From Timema cristinae (lineage: Eukaryota > Arthropoda > Insecta > Phasmatodea > Timematidae): a stretch of 64,000 bases of DNA. Every line of letters starts with the position of its first letter. Position 1 is the stretch's first letter. Below, in pieces: positions 12,601 through 43,700 of this stretch. The notes under the pieces were generated by a model. That model had not been told where the DNA came from and searched no databases. It saw only the letters and a program-made list of their open reading frames with translations. Location: contig JBCFYV010002255.1 in NCBI GenBank assembly GCA_039000515.1, forward strand, positions 23,061,963 to 23,125,962, given 5' to 3'. The position numbers and the translations under genes were made by a program.

Positions 12601-15600
12601 ACAGCAAGATATGAACTAGCTTTGGGAATAGTACAACATTTGTGGATAAGGTTAATTTGTTCTTACATTCTTTTAAAATTTAATTTTAACGCTCATATCG
12701 ACGTTACATAATACTATGCAGTTACTGCTATCTAGAGTAATAGTTAAAAAAAAATTATCCATGTTTCAAAACAATGTAATTTCTGAGATGTGAGATTTGA
12801 ATAAAAAATGTTCCATGGCTTAAAACATAAATTATAATATACCTCATTGTGTATAGAACAGTCATTACATTTTTAGTGACTAGGATAGGCTAGCCAAACT
12901 CGAGCGAAAATTGAGCTACACCTATAGTTCAGGCGGCTTAGCTTTTAAGGTCCAAAATCATCCAAAAGTTGGCCGTGCACAAATCCAAACATAGACTAAC
13001 TGGGACTTAAGTATGAGGGTAGGGGTTCAGAAAATTTTACATATTTAAGCTTCAAAATAATTATGTTAAGTGCATCCTTTTCTCCTGGAAATAAAGTATA
13101 ACATACAAACATAAATAAGGGTTGGTTAGTTTTTATCGCAAATGATTACAACGCATATGCGTATTTCTTTAAATACACGAGGGCCACATGAAATCTGACT
13201 AAGTTCCGCGGGCCGCGTAGTGAGTACCACTACTCTAGAATGTAAGGTAAATACTAGAGCTGGGCCGATCAGCTATTTTGCCGATTAGTCCGATGCCGAT
13301 CATTTGTTGCCGATTAGGCCGATCACCGATGCCGATTATTTTTGTTTTCAATTTTAATAATTTTAAAAACTGTTTCCATTTAAAACAAAATGTGCGTATG
13401 TGCGAGATTATTACATCCGATGTTTCATTTTTTGGGCATCTTTAACAAATCTAAATAAAACAACACCAATCTGCTAATATTTTATTTTATGATTATTAGA
13501 TTTGTTACTTGTGAGTATTTTTATTTCTAATAACGTGCATAAATTGGAAAAAGACCTATGGTAAATATATTTATTTTGATATATTTTGTTTGGAATGTTG
13601 GATGTGCTGTTTATTTCAGACTTAAGTCGCTAAGAACAAGCTAATTATTCCAAGATCACATACGAGAGAGCAGAGATAAAATATTATTTTTTTAGGACTT
13701 AAAATATACCCACACATTTTGAATAATCGGCATAAATAATCGGAGATTCAAACACCGATCATCGGAATCGCCGGTTATGCAATAATCGGCCGATGATCGG
13801 ATTAATAATCGGCATCGGCCCAGCCCTAGTAAATACCAATGAAGCAACCTGCATCGGTAATAATAAATGTCAAATTAGTTTCGACTAAGTTGATAGAGAT
13901 GGGGATATCAGACTTTGAATCCCTAACGGACATAATTATGATTTTTACTAAATTGTTTTCTACTTTCTCGACACGCAAATGCTGGTACGTTTCCTCTATG
14001 TTCTACCTTCCTCATCTCTCTCCCTTTACTTTGATCAAATCGGGATATCTCAGACGTTAATTCATAGCTCTGTAATTGTTTATTCAAGTCTTCAGTGCAC
14101 CCGACCGGGATCGAACCCTGATATCCCCGTCCTTGGAAGTCTAGTCTAACACGAGACTAGCGCGTTTGACCGTGCAGCCACCGAGGCGGGTAACTTTTAA
14201 TTAATTCATTAATATGCAAACCTGCTCGAACATTGTTTAAACAAAAGAATAACACACAAGAGATAATCACAAATAAATTAGAACCTTGAGAAATGCCCCT
14301 CTAATATAGTAACTTACTATATTTCATACCTCCTTACGCGCCGTCGACAACGTATTAATAAATAACAATAGTACTACATAAATTCTAAGACTTGGATTAT
14401 TATAAAAAGTGTCGAATTAATTTAAGAATTATTGAGTACTTTGTCAATGACTATATTAGAATATTTCAAACTACCGGTATTATATTTAATATACTCGTTG
14501 ATAAAATATTCAATATTTCTTAAATTAATTCAACACTTTTTATAATATTCCTAGTCTTAGAATTAATTAATTAAAATATTTAGAAGGTTTTCTAATAATA
14601 ATAATACAGTTCAAACTTACCGATACCCACTTTCTCCTTGGCATCCAATCCTTCGAAATCGGGGTAGAAGACAGTACACACCTCTATCCATTGACTTTTT
14701 TTTAGATTTCTGTTTTTGTATTCCTCCGATGATGAATCCCAAATTGCTTTGTTTTTCTTAACCTCATCTATAAAACGTTCAATATCTAAATCATCCATTT
14801 TTTAGAAAAATTAGAAAAAAAAACAATTACTCAACCGACACAATCTCACTTGGAAACCTCCACACAACTGAATTAGTCTTGTCTGCTAGCTAGGGTTGGC
14901 AGCACTGATGTCTAGACAGCGGACGGCAGAAAAGCGGCGCGTTCGCATAAATGGAGCCATAAGGCGCCATGTACTTAGATTATTTCGGGCAGCTTTTGCC
15001 GCTGGCGTTTTGTAAGACACGACGGCATGTTTTACAAAACGCGACGGCAAGTTTTTCGGACGGCAGAGCATAAAAGGACTCATTTGTTTCCAGTGACTTA
15101 GAAAACGCGACGGCTTTTGCCGCCGTGTGTCGCGCGGCACAAAACGCCTGCATAAAAGGGCTCTTAGAGCGATAACAGCTCCTCGCTTCCATCCAACTTA
15201 CCTCCCTTGGTGGGCAGTTTGTGTGTGCTATGTTGGCAGCGGTAGCCACTGATCATCTTGAACTTTCCGTTATCAAGTTTGACAGGGAAGTAGAATTCTA
15301 TGAACCTATCAGGTTTACCAATTATTTCAATTATTATATTGAACCGTGATGTGATTTCTTCGTCACACATTTTAGGGTTGAGTTTCTTGGTCTCTTCAAG
15401 GAGTGTAGGTTCAACCACTTTGACGGCGTTGTGGAAATAATACTCCACCATGTTGAGGAAATTAGGACACTTTTCGGTTGATATTTTCTTTAATCTCTCA
15501 GGTATTTCATGGGAGAACCTTTTCTGGACTTTGTAGAAAACAGAACCTAGCACACGATTCTCTAAACCTAAGTTCAAGCGAGGGAAATGTTGCGAATATA

Positions 15601-15619
15601 CCCTCGGTAGTGTAAACAT
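3461..15619 (-). CDS. Gdh: Glutamate dehydrogenase, mitochondrial (exons 1-2, gene continues off the left edge)
   Basis: Two exons join as 15619-15202 and 3661-3461. Exon 1 ends in phase 1 (GGA G|GTAAGT) and exon 2 opens with GG, restoring the KGG-LRY junction. Residues 1-35 look like a mitochondrial presequence (basic, no acid run). Residues 45-130 match the GDH amino-terminal domain ([27 protein letters not shown]). Exon 2 gives [15 protein letters not shown] and PYGGAKAG, the glutamate-binding region with the catalytic lysine of the family. GDH interconverts glutamate and 2-oxoglutarate in the mitochondrial matrix. I chose ATG at 15619; an in-frame TTG two codons upstream is not credible. 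Remaining exons (NAD-binding domain) are absent and should lie beyond position 1. Some positions are unusual for an animal GDH (LRYAPDV where IRYSTDV is typical), so it may be a diverged paralogue, such as the testis-type GDH of flies. Confidence 0.9.
5677..5898. mobile_element. Mariner-type fold-back MITE, copy 1
   Basis: Ends CAGTAGCCCTATGG and its inverse CCATGGGGCTACTG; inner arms with GACTGACAGC and a TAGGTATATACCTA-like palindrome. The TA flanks are mutated here. Lies in GDH intron 1. Confidence 0.8.
5930..8940. other. GDH intron 1, left part: no gene recognised
   Basis: Contains GC-richer repeat-like patches at 6360-6560, 7510-7640 and 8270-8530 with TGTAAYATTACA motifs. The short open frames at 7301-7537 and 7949-8192 resemble nothing I know. 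Confidence 0.45.
9447..10033. mobile_element. Probable hAT-type non-autonomous element
   Basis: Begins CAGGGCCGGCTCTG and ends with the inverted counterpart of CAGGGTCTGCTC; GC-rich ends, AT-rich middle, no ORF. I could not find a matching target duplication. It lies in the HARBI1 intron. Confidence 0.45.
10046..10210 (-). mobile_element. SINE family 2, 5'-truncated
   Basis: Shared tail (TTACTACCCGTTCGGG on plus) and family-2 body (ACCACGGTGGAGGCCTGGCA); lacks the tRNA-like head. Directly follows the element at 9447-10033. Confidence 0.8.
10470..14798 (-). CDS. MADF-BESS DNA-binding protein of the Harbinger element
   Basis: Exon 1 14798-14621 (donor ATCG|GTAAGT), exon 2 11395-10470 (acceptor ATTCCAG|GC), phase 1, 367 residues, uninterrupted. 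Residues 1-100 form a MADF (SANT/Myb-like) domain: [16 protein letters not shown], then [21 protein letters not shown] later segment, [17 protein letters not shown], is a BESS motif for protein interaction. The middle is acidic (EDDDD) and the C-terminal third is rich in Pro, Gln and Ser. In this superfamily the partner protein binds transposon ends and helps bring the nuclease to the nucleus; that role is inferred from family. Possible AATAAA at 10377-10382. Confidence 0.87.
13255..13828. mobile_element. hAT-type MITE nested in the Harbinger element
   Basis: 574 bp, ends TAGAGCTGGGCCGATC and (reverse complement) TAGGGCTGGGCCGATG. Rich in CCGAT/ATCGG motifs near both ends. An exact 8-bp duplication GTAAATAC flanks it (13247-13254, 13829-13836). 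No coding capacity. Confidence 0.9.
14095..14196 (-). mobile_element. SINE head fragment (families 1/3)
   Basis: Only the tRNA-like head remains (B box GGATCGAACCCTG on plus, end GCAGCCACCGAGGCGGGT); nested in the Harbinger element. Confidence 0.65.
14378..14566. mobile_element. Fold-back MITE in the MADF gene intron
   Basis: Near-perfect inverted arms of about 75 bp (left AATTCTAAGACTTGG, right its reverse complement with few changes) around a short centre. AT-rich and non-coding, so it would form one hairpin. Confidence 0.75.
15202..15619 (-). CDS. Gdh: GDH exon 1 (start, presequence, N-terminal domain)
   Basis: 418 bp, starts ATG at 15619, ends in phase 1 at donor GTAAGT (15201-15196). 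The Harbinger element inserted only 38 bp beyond this donor. Confidence 0.88.
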
Positions 15620-17632
15620 ATTCAATGTAGAGAAGACTTATGAATACATTCAGAATAATACAAATAAATTTATTTTAACTATTGTAGCATACAACGCACC
15701 TCTTACAAACAAATAAGATTACCTTTTTTTTTCAGTGAAAATTAATCTAATTGTTGTCATGGTTTTAACTTAACAAACGCTGATACATAGATAAAGAAAA
15801 TATATAAATATAATAACTGTAGAGGTGATGGAATACAAATCTGAGCGCTGAGGTGGCTGTGTTGTAAACTAATTGATTAGTAAGGCTTGAACATATATAC
15901 AAAACATATTATTACAATTGGTTTGACCCCTACACACATGTTTGAAAGGTCTTTTGCCCTAACATAATTCTACTACATAGTGGTGTGTTTTTTTTTTAGG
16001 AGAAAGAACCTTCCAGATGTTTCTTACAACCATAGACAGGGTATAGTTAGCAGGTGAATGGATTGTTCTTTCCTTCTAAAAGAAGTTGTTACATTCAATC
16101 CAGATCCTTAACTTCTCTACATGCATCTCCCAGCGAATCTAATAAGTCTGTCACGTTTTACACGCCATCGAGCTGACGAGGCCGCACATATGGCGACAAT
16201 AGTTAATATTGATAATGATAGAGCGTATCTACGTGGCACGCTTAACTAATCCATTTCCCAGGCTCACAGAAAAGGTTTACAACAGACCAACAGCTTCCAG
16301 TTTAAAATGGCTACGCCCATTGAAAGAGCTTGAATACTTCCAAAACAGGGGTCATTACATAGAGTCCCAAGTGACAACATCGCTACCAAGAAGGCATTAA
16401 AAAAAACCCAGTTCATTCTAAGGATGATTTTGCAAGCGAGCAGACAAAAAATTTCCTTGAAGTGTAAATAAACCGGTTTTCAAAAATTAGATTCATGTAA
16501 AGGCCCCTCACCTTTCCCATAAACCAAATATTTAAACGAATAGGCCTAGTCCTTTTTTTTTTCAAAGGAATGTTTGCAAAGTGCAAATATCCAGTTGTAA
16601 GACATCTTCACATAACATCGACTAGTTACATGTCTGAAAAGGTTTGTTCATTTAAAAGGGGGTAAAAGGGTGAGTTGGGTAGGGCCAAGGCAATGCTCAA
16701 GTCTCGTTAGGAGGAGGCGAGTTTCCAACATTTTTGAATAAGATGGTACTTACTACCACAATCCCAAACATGGCATATTAGACTATAGCACAAGTTTTAC
16801 ATCTTAATATGTCAACCAACTCTGTGATACAGTCGGCTTGAAATTGTAAATTTACGCTGACACTATTGCACGTGGATCGTTTCTGATTAAACATTAATGG
16901 AGAGAAAGAGTTAAAAGTAGTTCCTAATATTGATCATTGTTGCAATATTAAATAATATATGGATAAAAACTGCAGTGAAAAGGACGTTTTTTGACCATTT
17001 TATAATTACTTCATAGATAAACACTGTACAAATCTTCATTCTATCATAATAAGGATATATTGTAGTTATTAACAATAATCTTTGTCGCTTTGTCCCCATC
17101 GTCACCGCGGAAAATTTCAGTATTAATTCAAATACGAATGCACTGTACACATTTCTGGCATATCGTAGGCCTTTTCTTTTCCCTTTTACTCCCATACCTC
17201 GCGCATGCGCACAAACACATAAAGCAGCAAGGGTCTGCTATGATGAACACTCTTAACTAATTAATGTCGATATCATAAGTGTCAACAGTAGAAGGAGAGA
17301 GAAAATTAGTAAATATATTCACAAGATATGAATTAGACAGTTATTAGTTTTATATGAACCTATTCACAAAAATAGTGACAATTTATGAAACTGCAAAAAG
17401 TTACCTTAAATGGACAATACTGTTTACTTAATGGTTAAGGTATAAAAATATTTTTCAGATTACCTAATTAGTTAGATATAAATATTTTACCCCTTCGTAC
17501 GAAAATTAACAAAATAATATTGTAATTAACTAGTAATTTATTTTCTCTATTATAACACACGGATGATACTTGAGTTATATTATATGGAGTGTAACGACAA
17601 TGGTTAACTAAAATAAATTGAATTAAACTGGT
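15620..17632. other. Upstream region of GDH
   Basis: No gene seen. 16285-16390 shares a dispersed repeat with 48300-48410 (inverse). The GDH promoter should lie next to 15620 but I see no confident core element. Confidence 0.45.
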
Positions 17633-17641
17633 TTGAAGGCA

Positions 17642-18162
17642 AGCCCGTAGCCAGCATATAATTTCAGGGGGTGGGGGGGGGGCCTTGGTAGGCACATCCC
17701 CCTATTGCCGGACGTTAGAAAAGATTCTAAATTATAAACATTTCTAGAAGCTATCTGAAGTGTTTTTTTTATGGCAAACACTACCTCCTAACTGCCGGAG
17801 GCTAGGACAAATTCTGATTATTTAACACCTTTTGAAGCTCTTTTAAGTGTTTTTTATGGTAAAATAAATCTCTAACTGCTGTGGCCTAGGAAAAGTTTGA
17901 AATATTAAACACTACTAGAAGCTATCTGAAGTGGTTTTTTGGCAACATAACATCACAATTGCTGAAAGCTAGGGAAGTTTATAAATATTAAACACCTCTA
18001 GAAGCCCTCTGAAGTGCTCTTTAAGGGAACACAGCGCCCTAATTTGTACTTGTATCTTAATTTTGATATTGTTTGGACCATAAATAAAGCCATATATACT
18101 TTTTCATAAAATTTTGAGAGAGGGGTGTTGAACCCCCAAACACCCCCTGGCTACGGCCTTGA
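17642..18162. mobile_element. MULE-type MITE with internal tandem repeats
   Basis: Ends share CCGTAGCCAG (left) and its inverse CTGGCTACGG (right). 9-bp duplication TTGAAGGCA on both sides (17633-17641, 18163-18171). The interior has about four diverged copies of an 80-90 bp unit (AGAAGCTATCTGAAGTG). Confidence 0.7.
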
Positions 18163-18177
18163 TTGAAGGCATTATTA

Positions 18178-18497
18178 TTCATACACTTTGCGGAAAGATT
18201 AGCCAGTACTAATGTAATGTTGCTCAGGGGACGCCCGAATGTACTAATCGTACATCCTTTCCGTGGAGGCTCTAACCATGTCCCGACGACATGAGGCGAT
18301 GATAGTAGTGAGTATGACGAAGGGGGGGAGGAGCCAATGAAGAGATTAACCTAACCTATATAAGCCTAACTAAATCTTGGTAACCATGGGAATTATTCTC
18401 CTTCCGAGAAAAGTTCCCCTGATACTAGTTGGGGATCGAACCCGGGACCTCTAGGTTAGCAGTCAAGACCACTTTACCACGAGGCTGGTCAATGGCA
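18178..18497 (-). mobile_element. SINE family 4, uninterrupted copy
   Basis: On minus the head reads AGCCTCGTGGTAAAGTGGTC with B box GGGTTCGATCC, a good tRNA-like promoter. Its tail differs from families 1-3. It is homologous to the interrupted copy at 33946-34745 and serves as the empty-site reference for that copy. Confidence 0.75.
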
Positions 18498-19382
18498 TTA
18501 CATACTGTATATTATTGTTTTTTTATGAATCTTTAATCATGACTCTCTCTTATACAAGACTTCATGAGTGTGTAACACATAGACATAATGTCACCACCCC
18601 TTTCTTGGTCTTTGTGTGTGGGCCTGGAATTTGTAAGGATGTCTGTGGTTGGGTTAAAGGGAGGTGATATGGTTTACTTGGGTTTAAATAGTTTATTAAT
18701 ATTACTATATCTATACAAATGTATGTAGAAAGTGAAATTAGAATGAAATAACTTAAAGAATATTTGGAAGCGTGTGACAAAACGGGGTGTTATGAGGTTT
18801 ATCCAATGGCCTAGGTGGTCACTACACGGTCACCTAACCGGGTTTCCTGGGTTTGAGTGGCAGACCTTGAGACTGGTACCGATGAGCCGACGTCTTAGCC
18901 CACGTAGCCCCGAAACAGGCAGAGTGACCCCTAGCCTTTGATTTTCTGTAGTCATACCCGTGGGCATCAATCCCCTTCATTTTTAACACTCTTGTGGTCA
19001 GCTCCTTTAGCTTATCTGTTTATAGAATAATCATAATAACCTCGCAATGTTCGTTTTGTCATTCGCAAATCATAACATACAATATACACAAACTCGCCTT
19101 CCAATTGAGGCCGTACGGTTACAATAAACTAATAAAAGACAATTACATTTGTCTTACACTGGAAGATATCTTACCTTGACGAATTACACTATGGTTATTC
19201 TTCTTAAGGTCATTCGACCATCAACAGTTAATGGACAATTTCAAAAAGTGTGTAATCATAAACTATAAATACTGATATAATTATTTAATATCCACACAGT
19301 TCACGAGTTAAGGGAACAAACTTGTTATTTAAAAAATACTTTTTGGGTATCATAATTAAATTAAAGTAATTAATGTCTGGGA

Positions 19383-19752
19383 CTGAAATTTAGTATAGCT
19401 AGACATTCATATGAGGTTTACACAGTGAAATATTTACAATATTAATATTATTAACTATAATTAATAATAAAAAAATTAATACTATAAATATCTCAGTGAA
19501 ATATTTATCTTATTATTAAAATATAAATTAATTTTATAATATACTTTAACATTAATAGTAATAATCTTATTAATATTATAATTAAAATCTATATTATTAA
19601 TATTAAAAATTATATAGCATTAATAATAATAATTATTTTTTAAATATTTGTATGAAATATTAGTATTGATGATATTAATACTAACACTATTAATATGATA
19701 AATATTTCACTATGTTAACCTAATATGGATGTCTAGTTATTCTAAATTTCAG
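19383..19752. mobile_element. AT-rich palindromic MITE
   Basis: Ends CTGAAATTTAGTATAGC and (inverse) CTGAAATTTAGAATAAC, inverted arms over 55 bp with GTGAAATATTTA. The centre is nearly all A and T. Downstream of NT5-B. Confidence 0.8.
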
Positions 19753-20006
19753 TTTTTCGCTTGACCTCAATCATTCCATTTTGATATTTACAATAGTGAT
19801 TCTAAAGTAGATTCTATTCGTACGAATATTATTGTCTTATAATACGTTCTTTATTTTAACGTGTACCGTGTAAAATTGAATGCCTCACACCACTAACATG
19901 AATTCATCACAAAACAACAATTTGATTGGCTCTCGTTTTATGTGAGATTTGACGCCTTACCTAAGGCTTGTTATACATTTCAATGACATAACAGTTTTAA
20001 CATTAA

Positions 20007-39414
<19,408 letters not shown>

Positions 39415-39829
39415 TTTAAAACGCATCAAGCAAAACTATTCTTATTGCATCTAGCCCAATGTTTGAGATCCAATATAATAATATTTCATATCTCGAAGTG
39501 TCTTTGACCTTCATGTTAACCAATATCGTGACTGATGTGATCATTAGTGTATCATACGTGATAACGTGATATGACGGATAACAAAATAACTTTTTAATCT
39601 TGTTTTAGCCGCGTTAAACCTCTAATCCAGTCAGTGACGGATTTGCGTGCGTGGGTGGGGGGCTAGGGTTGACCTAAATTGTGGAGGCTCCATAAACCCA
39701 TGTAAATCACATAGTAGCTTGTCTAAAAATAGGTAAAAATTAACCAACTGTTTGATTTCGCATTAATGTAATAATAACAAAGTAAAAGAAAAAAGGCTAC
39801 ATAAAGACTTAAACGCTTTATATTTATTT

Positions 39830-40140
39830 TATTTATTTGAGGTATTTAACATGCACTTTCTGAACCTACTGATTATATCAGCACACGAGAATTTCTATGA
39901 GCAAGATTGAAAGGGCCTGCCAAATTTGCCGGGAAAGATATTTTAAAAATACCTTCCAGATTTCTATTACATGCCACAGTCGACATAGAACCGACGGCTG
40001 TAATTCCCCTCCGAAGGAAGTTGTGTTACGGATTTTTATCACTAAAGAAAAATACTTTGACCCCGTTTGGGTTTGAACTCACGATAATAGGGTCCTGAGG
40101 TGAGTACTTTATTCCAAGACCCCCGAAGTCGACCTAATAC
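39830..40140 (-). mobile_element. SINE-like dispersed repeat, family 5
   Basis: Most complete copy, starting near TATTTAACATGCACTTTC and ending near CCCCCGAAGTCGACC. Occupies the space between the two nucleotidase genes. Confidence 0.6.
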
Positions 40141-40654
40141 ATCTAAGTAAATAGAAAAGCTTAAAGGTGTGGGGGAGGAGGGGGATGAAAGGGGGTAAAT
40201 CACAAGTACACCAGCCTATATATTTTTATTCTGATATAGCTGAATCCATCTATGTTAATGTTATAATTATATGCCATTTAATCACTAAAAAGTGTTAAAA
40301 TACTGTTTAGTAACAGTTTTAAAAAGGATTGTGTGTTTAAATAGGTAATTTTTTTTTGGGGAGATATTTAAAATACGTTCATACTATATCAAAAGTTTAT
40401 TTAACCTTCAAAGTATTTTGAAGATGCAAAGGCTATTGTGGTTATTGAAATCCGTGCAAAGAAGATTTGACCTTATACTTTCTGGTGGGTGGCATTCTAT
40501 TCCATATCAAATGAATCAAAATAGAGTAGTAGCGGATTAGTTCTAAAATGTGAAATTGATGACCAGATGGCTTGTTGTGCTGACCACATGACACCTTCAG
40601 TAATCACTTTATTTATTTATAAATACACAACGTAACGTGTAAAACACATAATTT

Positions 40655-40749
40655 TTAATCCTGATACATAATAATTCGTCCTTCCAACCCTTGAATGATT
40701 GGACTGTTCTTCTTAATGTAGTCTTGAAATACTTCCACGTCCAATCGAC
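40655..40749 (-). CDS. NT5-A exon 9 (C-terminus, stop)
   Basis: 95 bp, acceptor CTTCCAG|GT, stop TAA at 40657-40655. Encodes [14 protein letters not shown] and ends RIIMYQD. Confidence 0.9.
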
Positions 40750-43700
40750 CTGGAAGCAAAAAATAAAAAGTTTCATTCAAATGTAGGTAACTTCTGATTG
40801 ATTATTGTGGTAAAGTTGGACATCCTGTGTTACATTTCCTTCGTTTACCCTGAAAGGTAACTTTCTTGGTTTTACTATGATCTAGCTAAGTGGATCACAA
40901 CATTTTTGAATGTTTTTGGATGTCCGCTTAAGGCGATAGTGTAGGGAACGCTAGAAAACGTATGTGTTTTATAAATTTTTATGGAAAAACTTTTTTGGCC
41001 ATAATAAAATAAAATAAAATAATTTTTCATTAGAAACATAAGAGTTTAATTTTCTTCACGTGGTCATATCAACAGTTCTTGAATATCTGTCAAGGTTGTC
41101 CTGGAATTTAGTGACAACTTTTTTTATCTTCGTTTAAATTTTTTGTCACATAATGCCGCTATGCTCAGGGCAGATATTCAAGAACTGTTGATATCATCTT
41201 GTGAATAAAATTAAACTTTATGTTTATACTAAAGAAATATTTGATAGATTTTGCAAAAAAAAAAAATATAGAAAAACTGCAAAAACACCTACCTTTTCTC
41301 GCCTTCCCACCCCATCCCCATCCTTTAATCAGTCTGTCCATCACTTACCGATGTTGTGGTTGCGGGAATTCTGCTCAAAGACCTTGTACCCATCTCCCCC
41401 ACCCGCGAGGTACGAGTTGATGGCAATCCGGTACCAAGTGTCAAGGTTCAAAGGTTGGTAATGGGGCACTCGGCACTCTGCACAGAGCGCATCAACCTTC
41501 ACCACTCTCTCGCCTATCGGCCGGGTCATGTTGTACACCACGTTTAATCCTGACAACACAACCACACTTCGCATGCGTGGGATGGTCTTACATTCTCTCT
41601 TCAAATTACTCCTCCTACTGACTTCTTAGAGAACACGAGAGCAGCTACCTGATTCAGTGGCCGCATGGTCTAAGGTGCTACTCCCGCAGTAGACTAGACT
41701 GCTTATGACGGGGAGATCAAGGTTCGAGTCTCGGTTGGGTGTACCGAGTGTGGGTTTTACAAAATGGTTTTCCATTCTCCATCCACGCAAATGTGGGTAC
41801 ACTTCATATAAATATAGCCTTCCTAAACCCTAAAACCATTAACGTAATTAGTACATATGCATGTAGCCCAAATGGGTAGTATGAGGTGGTGCTAAAATAA
41901 CAAGAGTAGCTGTAAGTACCCGCCTCGGTGGCGTAGTTGGCTAACGTGCTAGTTTCGTGTTGAACTCGACTGCCGAGGACGGGTAGATCGAGGTTCGAAT
42001 CTCGGTCGGGTGGACTGGGAGTGGTTTTTCCTAAACGGTTTTCCACTCTCCCTCCATGCGAGTGCAGGTTCACTTCCTCTAAATTCAACCTTCCCAATTC
42101 CTAATCCATAAGCGTAATTAGTACTTAAGCGTATAACCTGAAAGGGTAGTAAGACGCGGTGCTAAAAAAAAAAGTAGCTGTAAATTTTAAAGGATGATAA
42201 AATAATTAAACTTGCGGTTGTAAGCTGTTGTGGAATATAGAATATAACTTGTGGTAAGTTGTGTGGGAACACAAAGTGAACTGTAAACTGTAAGGGATAT
42301 AAAATGGAACTTGTGGTAAGTTGTGTGGGAACACAAAGTGGAACTGTAAACTGTAAGGGGATATAAAATGGAACTTGTGGGAAGTTGTGTGGGAACACAA
42401 AGTGGAACTGTAAACTGTAAGGGATATAAAATGGAACTTGTGGTAAGTTGTGTGGGAACACAAGTTGAACTGTAAACTGTAAGGGATATAAAATGGAACT
42501 TGTGTAAGTTGTGTGGAACATAAAGTGGAACTGTAACTGTAAGGGATATAAAATGGAACTTGTGGTAAGTTGTGTGGGAAACAATGGAACTGTAAACTGT
42601 AAGGGGATATAAAATGAACTGTGGTCCCACACGTCGAGGCAATTGGATGCTCTGTTACGTCACGTCTAGAAGAACGGTTAGCAAACATGAAGTTACTAGT
42701 GTCCGCCAGTGGCGTGGCATTCGAACACGTGACCGGATCGGGATAGGGAGGAGGCCAATGAGCAGGGAGCCGGTGCTATAGTACGAGCGGATATAGAATT
42801 TAACTTGCATCTAGAAGTTTTCAAGTGACTTCGAATATAGCTTATTGCAAGTTCAGTTCTATATTCCCTGTAAGTGATTGGGGAATATATAACGAAACTT
42901 GTAGCTGTAAGTTGTTAGGGAATATATAATGAAACTTGTAGCTGTAAGTTGTTAGGGAATATATAATGAAACTTATTATTATTATTAGCACCGCGTCTTA
43001 CTACCCGTTCGGATTATACGCACTTACGCTAATGTGTAATGGTAGGGTGATTGTGAGATGAAATTAAGGACCTACAGTTTAACGTGGAATCCGAACCACG
43101 GTGGAGGCCTGGCATTCCTCACATTCACAAGATGTCTTGTCAGAGGTGAAGGAAGGGTTTGGAAATCAGATAAATCTGTGCCGTATAATGAAACTTGTAT
43201 CTTTAAATTGTTAGGGAATATATAATGAAACTTGTAGCTGTAAGTTGTTAGGGAATATATAATGAAACTTGTATCTTTAAGTTGTTAGGGGATATATAAT
43301 GAAACTTGTAGCTGTAAGTTGTTAGGGAATATATAATGAAACTTGTATCTTTAAGTTGTTAGGGAATGTATAATGAAACTTGTATCTTTAAGTTGTTAGG
43401 GAATATATAATGAAGCTTGTAAGTGTGTTGCTGCATGTTTAAGGAATAATAGAATGAGGAATTTATCTGCAAGTAGTAGATTATTCTTAAGTCAACAACC
43501 CAAAGGTTGGTTTGATGTGATTCCTATCCATCCGGAACAGGGCATGCACTCAGCCCTGCGGCTGATTAACCCTGCCCGCACCAGCTGGTAGAAATACCAC
43601 GTACAAGGGAAGCTCGGTTACCTATTGCCTTCCACACTGAATGTTTATGAGCGAGCGTGAAAGGACCTACCAATTTTACCGGAAAAGTATTTTCTCATCA

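Larger units (their letters stand above)
9115..12614 (+). pseudogene. HARBI1: HARBI1-like Harbinger nuclease, two exons with a +1 frameshift
   Basis: Exon 1 is 9115-9401 (donor CTCAG|GTAAGT), exon 2 11722-12614 (acceptor TTTCAG|GT). The junction restores TLRYLGSG, typical of Harbinger transposases. DDE motifs in order: GAIDGKH, GKDSDS, FVGDEAF, VECAFG, with NYRLSTARR before the last. The two exons total 1180 bp, one more than a multiple of three. The frame of TASLIV (to about 11800) and that of NTCRVLW (from about 11800) differ by one base, so translation would stop early. Either a recent single-base insertion or an assembly error. Possible AATAAA at 12800. The frame continuing left of 9115 has no element support. 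Confidence 0.87.
8945..15163. mobile_element. PIF/Harbinger DNA transposon, two-gene, TTA target duplication
   Basis: The outer ends are inverted repeats of about 60 bp: left GCTTTTATGCACGCGTTTTG, right (reverse complement) CCTTTTATGCAGGCGTTTTG, both continuing through GTGCCGCGCGACACACG. Further subterminal copies of ACGGCAAG/GCGTTTTG motifs lie inside both ends, more on the right. TTA flanks both sides (8942-8944 and 15164-15166), the target of this superfamily. Inside are a HARBI1-like nuclease (+) and a MADF-BESS protein (-), the usual gene pair. The element sits in GDH intron 1. Confidence 0.93.

Noticed and set aside
42162..42688. Three overlapping open frames of 150-160 codons on the minus strand
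   Set aside because: They run over a 62-bp minisatellite whose unit lacks stops; the translations are the same repeat in three frames.
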